64,000 nucleotides of DNA. Source: Olivibacter jilunii (GTDB lineage: Bacteria > Bacteroidota > Bacteroidia > Sphingobacteriales > Sphingobacteriaceae). The notes beneath the pieces are model-generated. The model ran no database searches and was not told where the DNA came from. It saw only the letters and a list, made by a program, of their open reading frames with translations. Position numbers and translations under genes: made by a program. The stretch lies in the NCBI RefSeq assembly GCF_900607235.1, contig NZ_LR027848.1, positions 733,241-797,240 of the forward strand. The letters are read 5' to 3'. Below are positions 44,729 through 53,801 of this stretch, one piece after another; the first letter of the stretch is position 1, and each line of letters opens with the position of its first letter.

Positions 44729-45814
44729 TCAGATAGACTGATCAAGGATATCCAATATTTTATTTAAATCATCGACGGTATTAAAAAAGTGGAATCCGAC
44801 GCGTACGCCCGAACCGCGACGTATGCAAACAACGTTTGCTTCTTGAAGCCGTTTATGAACCGTATCATCAATCGATAAACTGAAAATGGAAGAATGTATT
44901 GGCCGTTTTATGACGCTATTGGCCAAAAGGCCACGATCGGAAAACGCAGCGAAGGCTTGAACAGATAATGTTCGGATCCTGTTCTCGATCGTCTGCATCC
45001 CTATCTGGTTAAAATAAGCGACTGACTGCGCCAGCGTGCCGAAGGTTAGGGTATCCTGATGTCCAGGTTCAAAGTATAAAGATAAATGCGTTCTGCCTCT
45101 TAAGAAGGGTTCTGTTGGAAGTTCCTGCCCTGATGCAAGTCGATACAATCGATCAGCAATACGACCTCTCAAGAACACAAAACCATTACCATATCCGGAA
45201 AGCATCCACTTGTAGCCGCTTGCTCCCAGAAAGTCTAAACCGGAATTTTTAAAGTCAAAGCGTTCTGTACCGCAATATTGGGTGCCATCAGCAATTAGCA
45301 ATAGTTCGGGATACTCGGCCTTTAATTTTTTAATGAATTCAAAATTTAACTTGATGCCACTTATATACTGCACGAGGCTGAAAGCGAAAACCGTAGGCTT
45401 AAACTCGCTGATTTTTATCAATATGCGATCTTCCAGATTTTCATCCACTTCGACAGTCTCTACCTTGAAACCTCTACTCTTTACGGCATAATTTACCGAA
45501 GGATAATCTCCTTCTAGCAATAAGAAGCGTTCGGAAGAGGCTAGGCCATCCAAAAAGGTGTTCATACCAAAGGAGAAATTAGGAACTAAAAAGGTATAGT
45601 CGGCATCCGCTTGAAATAGAGATGCCAAATTTTCTCTGACTCCTTTAAGAAAGTCCTCTTGGTTTATCCGAAAAGAGCTTCCGTTCCGGAAGTACGCTTC
45701 GTCATGTTTTCGTCTCCAATCTAAAACGTCCTTTGATAAAATGCCGGTACCTGGCGTATTAACGTACGTGCAGCGATTCAATAGTGGAAACTGTTCGTGT
45801 GTGTCTAAAGTCAT
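44729..45814 (-). CDS. Class V aminotransferase-fold PLP enzyme
   Basis: A 361-residue cytoplasmic enzyme of the aminotransferase class V/cysteine-desulfurase fold. The PLP lysine is in GASGYKWMLSGYGNGFVFLR, the cofactor-binding Asp region is LLIADGTQYCG, and the small C-terminal domain ends in RGSGVRVGFHFFNTVDDLNK. There is no conserved active-site Cys loop as in NifS/SufS, so cysteine desulfurase activity is unlikely; the reaction is unknown. A 43-codon secreted-peptide frame lies 24 bp upstream on the same strand. Confidence 0.88.
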   Translation of the reverse strand: MTLDTHEQFPLLNRCTYVNTPGTGILSKDVLDWRRKHDEAYFRNGSSFRINQEDFLKGVRENLASLFQADADYTFLVPNFSFGMNTFLDGLASSERFLLLEGDYPSVNYAVKSRGFKVETVEVDENLEDRILIKISEFKPTVFAFSLVQYISGIKLNFEFIKKLKAEYPELLLIADGTQYCGTERFDFKNSGLDFLGASGYKWMLSGYGNGFVFLRGRIADRLYRLASGQELPTEPFLRGRTHLSLYFEPGHQDTLTFGTLAQSVAYFNQIGMQTIENRIRTLSVQAFAAFSDRGLLANSVIKRPIHSSIFSLSIDDTVHKRLQEANVVCIRRGSGVRVGFHFFNTVDDLNKILDILDQSI

Positions 45815-45838
45815 GTGTCCAAAATAGCTAAATTTTCT

Positions 45839-45970
45839 TTATTGTGAAAGGCGGGAATCGGTCTCCTCGTTCCCATTTTGCTGCTGTTCGGGCTTGCTAA
45901 AGAGTTTCTGTTGCGCATAAACAGTGTTAACACCTAATGCTAAAGCTAGCAAGAGTATGTTTCTTTTCAT
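45839..45970 (-). CDS. Small secreted peptide, 43 residues
   Basis: On the minus strand, ATG at 45970-45968 to TAA at 45841-45839. It opens with a complete signal peptide, MKRNILLLALALGVNTVYAQ, followed by 23 polar residues rich in Gln, Glu and Asn (QKLFSKPEQQQNGNEETDSR). The A-Q cleavage site is the Bacteroidota norm. It is too short to match a family. It may be a real small protein or the 5' stub of a lost gene. Confidence 0.5.
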   Translation of the reverse strand: MKRNILLLALALGVNTVYAQQKLFSKPEQQQNGNEETDSRLSQ

Positions 45971-46063
45971 TTGTGAAATGCTTAAATTGTTTTCTCTGTG
46001 TAAATATGAAAAAAACATAGCTATTTATTTAAAATGCATGGCAGAAGTTGGATGAGAATGTAC

Positions 46064-46071
46064 TAACTTTG
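46064..46071 (+). promoter_or_regulatory. -7 element of the MFS gene
   Basis: TAACTTTG matches TAnnTTTG and lies 29 bp before the ATG at 46101. The nearest upstream TTG (46048-46050) is too close for a normal -33. Confidence 0.5.
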
Positions 46072-46100
46072 CAGAGTGTATTTTAGACACTAAGTAGCTT

Positions 46101-47309
46101 ATGAACAAAAACTTACTTCCATTAACTTTAGGAGGATTAGGTATAGGGATAACCGAATTTGTGATGATGGGACTTTTGCCCGATATCGCTCGCGATTTAG
46201 CGGTTTCTATTCCGAAAGCCGGCTATCTCATATCCGCATATGCATTGGGGGTTGTAATTGGGGCTCCGTTATTGGTAGCCATTGCCGGCAAATATCCGCC
46301 AAAGAATATATTGATCGCCTTAATGGTGATGTTTACGGCTTTTAACGCTTTTTCTGCTTTTGCGCCGGATTTTAATACCTTGTTTATTGCCCGTTTACTT
46401 TCGGGCTTGCCACACGGGGCTTTCTTTGGTGTAGGGTCTGTCGTAGCAAGCCGTATAGCCAAAAAAGGAAAAGAGGCGCAAGCCGTTTCCCTTATGTTTT
46501 TAGGTTTAACCATTGCGAATATTGCCGGAGTTCCTTTAGGTACATACATTGGCCATAATTTCTCATGGCGCTTTTCTTTTGCTATCGTCGTAGCTGTGGG
46601 GTTGATTACCTTGTTTAGCTTGAAGGCCCTATTACCGGCGTTATCAGCTAATGCTGACAGAAATTTAAAAAACGAGCTCAGTTTCTTTAAAAAAACCGAA
46701 GCTTGGTTGATTATATTTATGATCTCTATTGGAACAGGAGGCTTGTTTTGCTGGTATAGCTATATCGCTCCAATGATGACGAGTGTAGCCGGTTTTTCAG
46801 CGGATGCAGTGACCTACATTTTAGTATTGGCAGGGGTTGGAATGATGGTTGGAAATCTTTTAGGAGGTTTTCTGGCAGATCGTTTTTCCCCCGGAAAAGC
46901 CTCTGCTGCTTTGCTGGTTGTAATGGCTATAACGCTGATCATTGTACATTTTGTTTCCTTCAATCCGGTTACAGCGTTGATTATGACCTTTGTTACCGGA
47001 GCAGTAGCCTTTGCATTGGCGGCACCTATTCAGATGCTAATGATCAATACGGCCAAAGGGGCTGAGATGATTGCCGCTTCTGTTAGTCAAGCTAGCTTTA
47101 ACATAGGAAATGCCTTAGGTGCTTTCTTGGGAGGTTTGCCGCTCGTCTATCACTTTGATTATACATGGCCAGCAGTAGTTGGTGCTGCTATGGCATTCGT
47201 CGGCGCCCTCTTCGCTTTTGCTTTTATTAAACGAAAAAAGCTGATCAACCCCTCTAAGCCTTTGGAAGAAGTGCTGGTATGCGAGGGGGCCGCATGTGAT
47301 TGTATTTAA
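46101..47309 (+). CDS. AraJ-like MFS efflux transporter
   Basis: A 402-residue inner-membrane transporter with twelve predicted helices, DHA1/AraJ type. Opening LTLGGLGIGITEFVMMGLLP and the helix-2/3 loop region AIAGKYPPKNILIAL fit AraJ-like members; helix 4-5 carries RLLSGLPHGAFFGVGSVVAS. These are proton-driven exporters of sugars or drugs; substrate unknown. Unusual C-terminus: after the last helix and basic KRKK, the tail ends CEGAACDCI with three cysteines in seven residues. Confidence 0.9.
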   Translation: MNKNLLPLTLGGLGIGITEFVMMGLLPDIARDLAVSIPKAGYLISAYALGVVIGAPLLVAIAGKYPPKNILIALMVMFTAFNAFSAFAPDFNTLFIARLLSGLPHGAFFGVGSVVASRIAKKGKEAQAVSLMFLGLTIANIAGVPLGTYIGHNFSWRFSFAIVVAVGLITLFSLKALLPALSANADRNLKNELSFFKKTEAWLIIFMISIGTGGLFCWYSYIAPMMTSVAGFSADAVTYILVLAGVGMMVGNLLGGFLADRFSPGKASAALLVVMAITLIIVHFVSFNPVTALIMTFVTGAVAFALAAPIQMLMINTAKGAEMIAASVSQASFNIGNALGAFLGGLPLVYHFDYTWPAVVGAAMAFVGALFAFAFIKRKKLINPSKPLEEVLVCEGAACDCI

Positions 47310-47329
47310 GTATTAAACAATTATCTTTG
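47300..47329 (+). promoter_or_regulatory. Bacteroidota-type promoter for the 47389 gene
   Basis: TTG at 47300-47302, 19 bp, then TATCTTTG at 47322-47329: the full -33/-7 consensus with correct spacing. A 7-bp direct repeat (TGTTATC) follows at once. The gene's ATG is 59 bp downstream. Confidence 0.7.
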
Positions 47330-47388
47330 TTATCTGTTATCTCAACATTCGTTGAAAGCAACTCTTTATGTCAGAAATATTGATTTAA

Positions 47389-48255
47389 ATGACCGACACG
47401 ATAGGATGGATAGGCTTAGGGAACATGGGATATCCCATGGCAAAAAACTTGCTCAAAGCTGGTTATGCTCTAAATGTTTACAATCGGACTGCATCCAAGG
47501 CCGAAGGTTTGGTAAATGACGGAGCCACTTTAGCTAGTAGTATCAAGGATTTATGTGTAGAGAGTGAGGTTATTATTACGATGCTGTCCGATGATCAGGC
47601 CGTGAAGGGTATATTCCTAGGTGAAGGCGGCTTACTTAATTGCCAAGCGGAAGGGAAGCTGGTTATAAACATGAGCACAGTGTCGCCCAGAACGTCTTAT
47701 GAGTTAGAAGAAATGAGTAAGGCAGTAGGCGCAAGGTTTTTAGAGGCACCTGTTTCGGGAAGTGTTAAACCGGCTGAAGACGGTACACTATTGATTCTCG
47801 TAGGAGGTGATGAAGATAATTATCGTGCTGCTCAACCGATCTTCGAAAAACTTGGAAAACTGTCTTTTTGGCTTGGAAGTGTGGGCGCCGGATCGTCTGC
47901 AAAATTGGCGATCAACTATTTTTTGGCTCTTACGCTGGAGGGTTTAGCTGAAACCGTTTTATTTGCGAAGAAAAACGGAATAAAAGCCGAAGATATGTTG
48001 CGTATCGTGAATGAAGGTGCCTGCGGAAGTCCGTTAACAAAGCTAAAAACAAACGCGATTGTCACTAATAGCTATCCGGCCGCCTTTGCGCTAAAACATA
48101 TGGTGAAAGACCTTCGATTGGCCGTGGAGCAGGGAATCGACTTTCCATTAGCTCAGCCGCTCGCCGAAACCTATAAAAAAGCCTTTGATAAAGGGCTTGG
48201 AGAAGAGGATGTGATGGCCATTATAACCTATTTAGAAACTTTGTCAGCAGACTAA
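47389..48255 (+). CDS. Beta-hydroxyacid dehydrogenase family oxidoreductase
   Basis: A 288-residue cytoplasmic NAD(P)-dependent enzyme of the 3-hydroxyisobutyrate dehydrogenase/glyoxylate reductase group. The nucleotide motif is IGWIGLGNMGYPMAKNL; the substrate loop is EAPVSGSVKPAEDGTL; the catalytic lysine lies in GSSAKLAINYFLALTLEG. The arginine in NRTASKAE after strand 2 suggests NADPH use. It shares a transcript with the small VF530 gene 3 bp downstream. Confidence 0.92.
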   Translation: MTDTIGWIGLGNMGYPMAKNLLKAGYALNVYNRTASKAEGLVNDGATLASSIKDLCVESEVIITMLSDDQAVKGIFLGEGGLLNCQAEGKLVINMSTVSPRTSYELEEMSKAVGARFLEAPVSGSVKPAEDGTLLILVGGDEDNYRAAQPIFEKLGKLSFWLGSVGAGSSAKLAINYFLALTLEGLAETVLFAKKNGIKAEDMLRIVNEGACGSPLTKLKTNAIVTNSYPAAFALKHMVKDLRLAVEQGIDFPLAQPLAETYKKAFDKGLGEEDVMAIITYLETLSAD

Positions 48256-48258
48256 TCG

Positions 48259-48501
48259 ATGCCACGAGATTTTCATAAAGAGCAACCCAATAATCCCTTG
48301 CATGGAGTTACCTTGGAAATGGTTGTTAGGCGTTTGGAACAACACTATGGATGGAAAGAACTTGCACGTTTAGTACGCTTAAATTGTTTTGCTAACAATC
48401 CAAGCGTCAAATCAAGCCTCCAATTTCTTAGAAGAACGCCATGGGCCAGGGAAAAAGTGGAAGCGTTGTACATGGAAACAAAATTTGAGGAAAGCGATTA
48501 G
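48259..48501 (+). CDS. VF530-type DNA-binding protein (DUF2132)
   Basis: An 80-residue cytoplasmic protein matching the VF530 family almost throughout: [26 protein letters not shown], then [20 protein letters not shown] and VEALY. VF530 proteins have a winged-helix-like DNA-binding fold; their target is unknown. It starts 3 bp after the dehydrogenase stop and ends 17 bp from the convergent hydroxylase gene. Confidence 0.93.
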   Translation: MPRDFHKEQPNNPLHGVTLEMVVRRLEQHYGWKELARLVRLNCFANNPSVKSSLQFLRRTPWAREKVEALYMETKFEESD

Positions 48502-48518
48502 CTTCCTACAGGGGGTGG

Positions 48519-50690
48519 TTACCACTGCAATTTATTGGCCCTTAAAGGCAGATTTCTTAGGCGCTGGCCAGTTGCTGCAAACAAAGCATTGGCTATGGCC
48601 GCTGCGGTAGGGCCTTGTGCGGCTTCGCCGGCACCCATTGGTTTTTCTTCCGGTCTATCAATAACAATTACCTCAGTTTCAGGAACGTCAGAGAAGCGCA
48701 TAATGGGATAGCTTTCCCATGTATCACTTTGTATACCATCCGCTGAATACTTCACCTCCTCGAATAGTGTCCAGCTTGCCGACTGTATCATACCGCCCTC
48801 AGTTTGATTTTTTAGCCCGTCAGTATTGATCGTTTGACCGGCGTCAATGGCACCGGTTAATTTAGTGAGCTTAAAAGTTTTACGACTGCGATCTACTGCA
48901 ACCTCAGCAATCACTGCAAAATAGGCCGCGTGATTTTTATACTGGGCAAATGCTAGCCCAAAACCGTAGTCTTTTCGTTCCTTTCGCTGCGACCAATTGA
49001 CTTTATTGCATACTGCTTTTATCACGGCAATGGCTCGTGCGTCGTTCAAGTGTTTTAAACGGAAGCTTGCAGGATCTTGTTTACCGCGCGATGCCAGCTC
49101 GTCTATAAAAGACTCCAACGCAAAGATGTTGGCATAGGCACCGAGACTTCGCAGTGCGGACGTTCTTAACGGACCTTGGAAGGCATAAGCTGTCACTTTT
49201 AGACTATCCGTGTTGTAAAGCGGGATCGCATTTCGATAAGCCCCACCGGATACGCCGTTTTTTTCAGCTTGTTTCTTTGGATGGATGTACTGTGCTGCAA
49301 GTAGCAATGAAGCTTGTCCCCCAGGGCGGACGCTGTGGGTATCTGACCATAATTGGGTTTCAAGATAGCTTATTTTTCCCTCATGGAGACTTCCATTTAG
49401 CTGGATTCGCATAGCTGATCCGTACGGTTCCCAGCAATGTTCATCTTCGCGCATCCATTGTAGACGGATAGTGCTCTCCGGTAATGCTTGCGAAATTAAG
49501 ACAGCGTCAGCCGCTACATCATCAGCGCCGTTATGACCATAGCAACCGGATCCGGGGACACCAATGACATGAATGGATTCTTCAGGTAAGTCCACCAGGT
49601 CCGATAGACTCTTCCTAAGTGGGTAAACGCCTTGGCTGTGTGTCCATACTGTTAATCCCTTTGAACTCCACCTAGCTAGTGCACACGATGGGCCGATGGA
49701 TCCATGCATATGATATGGACGGGTATAAGTGGCTTCGATGGTTGTTAAATTAGGTTTATTTGTGTCTCCCTTTGCTTCCACCACTTTCACTTCTTTGCTC
49801 CGATGTACCATATCTTCAAACAGGATCTGTTGAGAAGGTAAAACGCCTGTTTTCCATTTACTGAAGGATCGAAGGTATTCCCATGCCCGAATGGCGTGAT
49901 ACTCTTCTTGAGCCACTACTGCCAGAAAATCGCCGTTCCTGATAATTTTTCTTATTCCATCCATTTTTGCAACCTCCTTTTCCGGGAAAGATAGAAGCTT
50001 GGCATCATAAGAAGGGGGGCGAACTACCCGAGCATGCAGCATATCGGGAAAACGGAGGTCCTGTATATAGTAAGAAGTTCCGGTTACCATGGTACGTATA
50101 TCTTCTCGTGGCACGCTTTTTCCGATAAGTCGATAATCTTTTGGATTTTTAAGGGGTGCGTTACCCGAAATCGTTCCTTGGATTGCCTTCCCTTTCAGCA
50201 ATTCCCAATAGCTAATCGATTTGTCGGGTTGCGATGGATCAAGAACGAGCCCATCGTTAACAATCAATGAAGTAAACGGGCTACGAAGCTTTTCCGCGGC
50301 CATTCTAATCAATCGATAACGTGCTTCTGCCGCCGCTTGGCGTATGCTCATTCCACTATTTTCTATAGAAGCGCTTCCGGCAGTATATCGTTCATCTGGT
50401 GTGCGTTTCGTGTCAGCTATAATGATGTGAATGCGGCTAAGGTCGACATCCAATTCTTCTGCAGCTATTTGTTTCAGCGCAATGCGGATTCCCTGGCCAA
50501 GCTCCATTTTTCCGGTCAACAAGGTTACTTTTCCTTCGTCGGATAATTTTAACCAAGCATCAATGTTGTTGCTATCTATCGCTCGGGCAATTTTAGCCCC
50601 TCCTTTGCTAGGTGTACAGCAAAGAAAGGGTAAAAGATGAAAACCAATAATCAGCTGGCCGGTGGTCGATATAAACTCTTTTCTGTTCAT
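48519..50690 (-). CDS. Molybdenum hydroxylase large subunit (IorB-like)
   Basis: A 723-residue exported subunit of the xanthine dehydrogenase/isoquinoline 1-oxidoreductase family. A leader-like N-terminus (MNRKEFISTTGQLIIGFHLL) precedes the first molybdopterin domain (GKVTLLTGKMELGQGIRIAL). Further blocks: TYTRPYHMHGSIGPSCALAR, GVPGSGCYGHNGADDVAADA and the C-terminal KPMGAGEAAQGPTAAAIANA with the catalytic Glu. It binds the Mo cofactor and oxidises an aldehyde or N-heterocycle; substrate unknown. No separate FAD subunit is present, as expected of the IorAB class. Overlaps the small subunit gene by 4 bp. Confidence 0.92.
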   Translation of the reverse strand: MNRKEFISTTGQLIIGFHLLPFLCCTPSKGGAKIARAIDSNNIDAWLKLSDEGKVTLLTGKMELGQGIRIALKQIAAEELDVDLSRIHIIIADTKRTPDERYTAGSASIENSGMSIRQAAAEARYRLIRMAAEKLRSPFTSLIVNDGLVLDPSQPDKSISYWELLKGKAIQGTISGNAPLKNPKDYRLIGKSVPREDIRTMVTGTSYYIQDLRFPDMLHARVVRPPSYDAKLLSFPEKEVAKMDGIRKIIRNGDFLAVVAQEEYHAIRAWEYLRSFSKWKTGVLPSQQILFEDMVHRSKEVKVVEAKGDTNKPNLTTIEATYTRPYHMHGSIGPSCALARWSSKGLTVWTHSQGVYPLRKSLSDLVDLPEESIHVIGVPGSGCYGHNGADDVAADAVLISQALPESTIRLQWMREDEHCWEPYGSAMRIQLNGSLHEGKISYLETQLWSDTHSVRPGGQASLLLAAQYIHPKKQAEKNGVSGGAYRNAIPLYNTDSLKVTAYAFQGPLRTSALRSLGAYANIFALESFIDELASRGKQDPASFRLKHLNDARAIAVIKAVCNKVNWSQRKERKDYGFGLAFAQYKNHAAYFAVIAEVAVDRSRKTFKLTKLTGAIDAGQTINTDGLKNQTEGGMIQSASWTLFEEVKYSADGIQSDTWESYPIMRFSDVPETEVIVIDRPEEKPMGAGEAAQGPTAAAIANALFAATGQRLRNLPLRANKLQW

Positions 50691-51160
50691 AGCGATGCTT
50701 TTACTGTAAGCGAGGCACGACGAATCGCCCGCATAATCCGATTATGACTACCACATCGGCATAATACTCGTTGTAAGGCTATTCGGATTTCCTCATCCGT
50801 GGGATTGGAATTCTTCTGTAACAAAGCTTTGGAGGCTATAATCATCCCGTTAAGGCAATAGCCGCATTGGGCCGCCTGCTCCTTAATAAACGCTTCCTGA
50901 ATCGTATCGAGCTGTTCGCCTTGGCTAATACCTTCCAAGGTAGTTATAGAACTATCCGCTAGGGAGTGGCAGGGTCGTTTGCAGGAGGGCATGGCTATGC
51001 CATCTATCAGTACCATGCAGGAGCCGCATCGCTCAACGCCACAACCGTATTTCGGTCCGTTTAATTGTAAATTGTTTCGAAGCACATAAAGTAAGGGAGT
51101 TTCAGGGCCGACCCGTAATGAATAGTTTTTTCCATTTACTTTTAGGTTAATCGTATCCAT
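50687..51160 (-). CDS. 2Fe-2S small subunit of the hydroxylase (IorA-like)
   Basis: A 157-residue protein with two iron-sulfur clusters. Residues ~38-60 (YGCGVERCGSCMVLIDG, then C at PSCKRPC) bind the plant-ferredoxin-type cluster. The helical C-terminal domain carries AAQCGYCLNGMIIA and VLCRCGSHNRI, the second cluster. It passes electrons from the Mo subunit encoded by the overlapping downstream gene. Confidence 0.94.
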   Translation of the reverse strand: MDTINLKVNGKNYSLRVGPETPLLYVLRNNLQLNGPKYGCGVERCGSCMVLIDGIAMPSCKRPCHSLADSSITTLEGISQGEQLDTIQEAFIKEQAAQCGYCLNGMIIASKALLQKNSNPTDEEIRIALQRVLCRCGSHNRIMRAIRRASLTVKASL

Positions 51161-51266
51161 GGTTCGTTTATTGAAAAAAGGAGAACAATTTCATCTATTC
51201 TTCACTTTAAGATAACTGATTCCTAATAAATTTGTTTCAAAGAACCGAAAGTTCGGAAAAATAGAC

Positions 51267-51274
51267 TAGGTTTG
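51267..51274 (+). promoter_or_regulatory. -7 element of the 51299 gene
   Basis: TAGGTTTG matches TAnnTTTG, 24 bp before the ATG. A small palindrome CCGAA-AG-TTCGG lies just upstream (51245-51256). No -33 TTG at normal spacing. Confidence 0.45.
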
Positions 51275-51298
51275 AAATAAAACCAATAGAATTTATCG

Positions 51299-52342
51299 AT
51301 GCATACCATTAAAACTGCTTTATTATCTTACGGAATGTCAGGGAGCGTCTTCCATGCGCCCTTCATAGATTTACATCCGGGCTTTGAGTTAACAGGCTCG
51401 TGGGAACGAAGTAAAAAGCTTATTCAAAAAGACTATCCAACGGTTGCTAGTTATCCGTCGTTTGAATCCATTCTAAACGATGCATCAATCGAACTGGTAA
51501 TTGTCAATACCCCTACCGGTACACACTACAATTTTACAAAGAAGGTGCTCGAAGCAGGTAAACACGCCGTTGTTGAAAAGGCTTTTACGATTACAGCCGC
51601 CGAAGCAATAGAATTAGAAGCGTTAGCTAAGGAGCGTAACCTTAAATTAGCGGTTTTCCAAAACCGGCGATGGGACAGTGATTTTAAAACAGTGAAGAAG
51701 ATCGTAAAATCAGGTGTTTTAGGCGAAATTGTAGAGGTTACATTTTCTTATGAAGCTTATTTGCCTAAATTAAATACGAAGGCACATTTAGAGGAACCTT
51801 CGCCGGCGGCAGGTTTGATAAGAGATCGTGGTCCTCATATGATCGATCAAGCCTTATCCCTTTTTGGCTATCCAAGGGCGCTCTTCGCTGATCTAGCTAT
51901 AGTGCGAACCAATTCGCAGGTAAATGATTACTTCGAATTAATCTTGTATTATGAAGATAAAAGAGTACGGTTAAAGGGCGGCTTTCTTGCACGGGAAATG
52001 GCTCCCTCGTATATTGTACATGGCAAGGAGGGCTCTTTTCTGAAAAGCAGGGCAGATAAACAAGAGGATAGGTTGCTAGCGGGCGAGAAACCCAATACAG
52101 ATAACTGGTGTGAAGAGCCGGAAAGTGAGTGGGGAATATTGCATGCTGAACGTGATGGTAAGGCATTCAGGGAAAGGGTCCCTTCTGAACGGGGAAACTA
52201 TCTGGATTTCTTTGAAGGAGTTTACCAGGCTATTGTTAATAATCAAATAGAACCGGTTACCGCGGCAGAGGGTGTTCAAACGATGAAGTTGATTGAAGCG
52301 GCTATCGAAAGCGCGGATACCGGCTGTGTAGTGAAGCTGTAA
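51299..52342 (+). CDS. Gfo/Idh/MocA-family oxidoreductase, cytoplasmic
   Basis: A 347-residue dehydrogenase without signal peptide. The Rossmann domain opens IKTALLSYGMSGSVFHAPFI; the family EKP motif appears as HAVVEKAFT. The C-terminal domain has AGLIRDRGPHMIDQALSLFG with the substrate-site Asp/His. Most like YdgJ-type sugar-linked oxidoreductases; substrate unknown. Unlike the 32450 gene it is not in a glycan locus. Heptamer repeats follow at 52358-52432. Confidence 0.92.
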   Translation: MHTIKTALLSYGMSGSVFHAPFIDLHPGFELTGSWERSKKLIQKDYPTVASYPSFESILNDASIELVIVNTPTGTHYNFTKKVLEAGKHAVVEKAFTITAAEAIELEALAKERNLKLAVFQNRRWDSDFKTVKKIVKSGVLGEIVEVTFSYEAYLPKLNTKAHLEEPSPAAGLIRDRGPHMIDQALSLFGYPRALFADLAIVRTNSQVNDYFELILYYEDKRVRLKGGFLAREMAPSYIVHGKEGSFLKSRADKQEDRLLAGEKPNTDNWCEEPESEWGILHAERDGKAFRERVPSERGNYLDFFEGVYQAIVNNQIEPVTAAEGVQTMKLIEAAIESADTGCVVKL

Positions 52343-52357
52343 GAGCGCTTTCAGATT

Positions 52358-52432
52358 TCGGAGATCAGCTATCAGTCTTAACTTAAGTAGGAGCTGATAG
52401 CTGAACACTGATTTCTGAAGACCTATAGCTAA
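52358..52432. repeat. TAGCTGA-family inverted heptamer tract
   Basis: Left arm with TCAG heptads (TTTCAGA-TTTCGGA-GATCAGC-TATCAGT); right arm GAGCTGA-TAGCTGA-ACACTGA-TTTCTGA-AGACCTA-TAGCTAA (52391-52432). Arms are inverted. Confidence 0.75.
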
Positions 52433-52516
52433 AAATGACCTTTAGCTTAGAAATAATCTCCAAGGAAACTTTTATCTTCGGATAAGTGTTCAATATAAGA
52501 AAAGGAAGGAGCAGCT

Positions 52517-53614
52517 ATGAGAGGATTTCGCTTTTCGGAATTCGTTCCGACAGATATGCCAAAAGGGGGCTTCGATAGTCTGTTAAAATTGTTTAGTCAA
52601 TTACTTAATTATACGGCGGGGGATGCGGCGGAAGCGTTAGCATGGATGAATGAGCTGGATAAGCAGTATAATCTGACGACCGATGAATATGGAATGGGAG
52701 ACTTTATTGAGGACCTTAAAAATAAGGGCTATCTTCAAGAGAATCCGCAAGATGGCTCATTCCAAATTACGGCTAAAACGGAACAAACTATTCGGCAGTC
52801 GGCCTTAGAGGAAATCTTCGGGAAATTAAAAAAATCAGGCAAGGGAAACCACGGAAGCAATCGCAGCGGAGTAGGTGAGGAGAAAAATGCTGATCGGAGG
52901 GAATACCAATACGGAGATAGCCTTGACCAAATTGACATAACAGCTTCCATCCACAATGCGCAGATTAATCACGGATTGCAAAATTTCACCTTAACGGAGC
53001 GTGATTTAGAAGTCGAGGAAAGAGATTATAAGACACTTACCTCCACAGTGCTGATGATTGACATATCGCACAGCATGATTTTGTACGGAGAGGATCGAAT
53101 TACACCGGCGAAAAAAGTTGCGATGGCTTTAGCAGAGCTGATCCGAACTAAGTACCCAAAGGACACACTCGATATCGTAGTTTTTGGAAACGATGCTTGG
53201 CCTATCGCATTGAAAGATTTGCCCTACTTGCAAGTAGGACCTTACCATACGAATACCTATGCGGGCTTGGAATTGGCGACTGATTTGCTGCGAAGACGCA
53301 AAACACATAACAAGCAAATCTTCATGATCACAGATGGCAAACCAACTTGCTTGAAGGAGAACGGAAGGTACTATAAAAATAGTATGGGTTTAGACCGCAA
53401 GGTTATTAATAAGACACTCACCATGGCGGCACAATGCAAACGGTTAAAGATACCTATCACCACATTTATGATAGCTCGGGATCCCTATTTACAGCAGTTT
53501 GTCCGACAATTTACCCAAGTGAATGGCGGGAAAGCCTTCTACAGCTCTTTAACGGGATTAGGTGAATATATTTTCGAGGACTACATTAGGAATAGAAGGC
53601 GGACGGTGAGGTAA
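52517..53614 (+). CDS. VWA-domain protein paired with MoxR-type ATPase
   Basis: A 365-residue cytoplasmic protein. The C-terminal half is a von Willebrand A domain with the MIDAS motif DISHS ([12 protein letters not shown]), threonine in [16 protein letters not shown] and [10 protein letters not shown]. The N-terminal ~140 residues are acidic and helical without match. The gene stands 187 bp before an AAA+ ATPase; MoxR-VWA pairs act as chaperone-like machines for metal insertion or complex assembly. Client unknown. Confidence 0.9.
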   Translation: MRGFRFSEFVPTDMPKGGFDSLLKLFSQLLNYTAGDAAEALAWMNELDKQYNLTTDEYGMGDFIEDLKNKGYLQENPQDGSFQITAKTEQTIRQSALEEIFGKLKKSGKGNHGSNRSGVGEEKNADRREYQYGDSLDQIDITASIHNAQINHGLQNFTLTERDLEVEERDYKTLTSTVLMIDISHSMILYGEDRITPAKKVAMALAELIRTKYPKDTLDIVVFGNDAWPIALKDLPYLQVGPYHTNTYAGLELATDLLRRRKTHNKQIFMITDGKPTCLKENGRYYKNSMGLDRKVINKTLTMAAQCKRLKIPITTFMIARDPYLQQFVRQFTQVNGGKAFYSSLTGLGEYIFEDYIRNRRRTVR

Positions 53615-53621
53615 AATAGCT

Positions 53622-53801
53622 GTCAGAAATCAGCTATCGGTTTTCAGAAGGAAAATTAAGATTGTTGTCCGTAACGAAGGAATATCAATGACTGATTACC
53701 CTGTAATTGATCTAACTCGGGTAAATTAGTAATAAAAGGTTTAGTATGAATTAAATCTGCCGAAAGCTGATTGCCTACGGCTGATAGCTAATAATATAAC
53801 T
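53622..53801. repeat. TAGCTGA-family arms flanking the VWA-ATPase gap
   Basis: After the VWA stop: TCAG heptads GTCAGAA-ATCAGCT-ATCGGTT-TTCAGAA (53624-53652). Just before the ATPase ATG: CCGAAAG-CTGATTG-CCTACGG-CTGATAG-CTAATAA (53759-53794). The arms are inverted with about 105 bp between; nothing else is seen in that interval. Confidence 0.65.

Noticed and set aside
44729-45814. Cysteine desulfurase (NifS/SufS/IscS)
   Set aside because: The fold and PLP lysine fit, but the conserved active-site cysteine loop is not seen and no SUF/ISC genes are adjacent.
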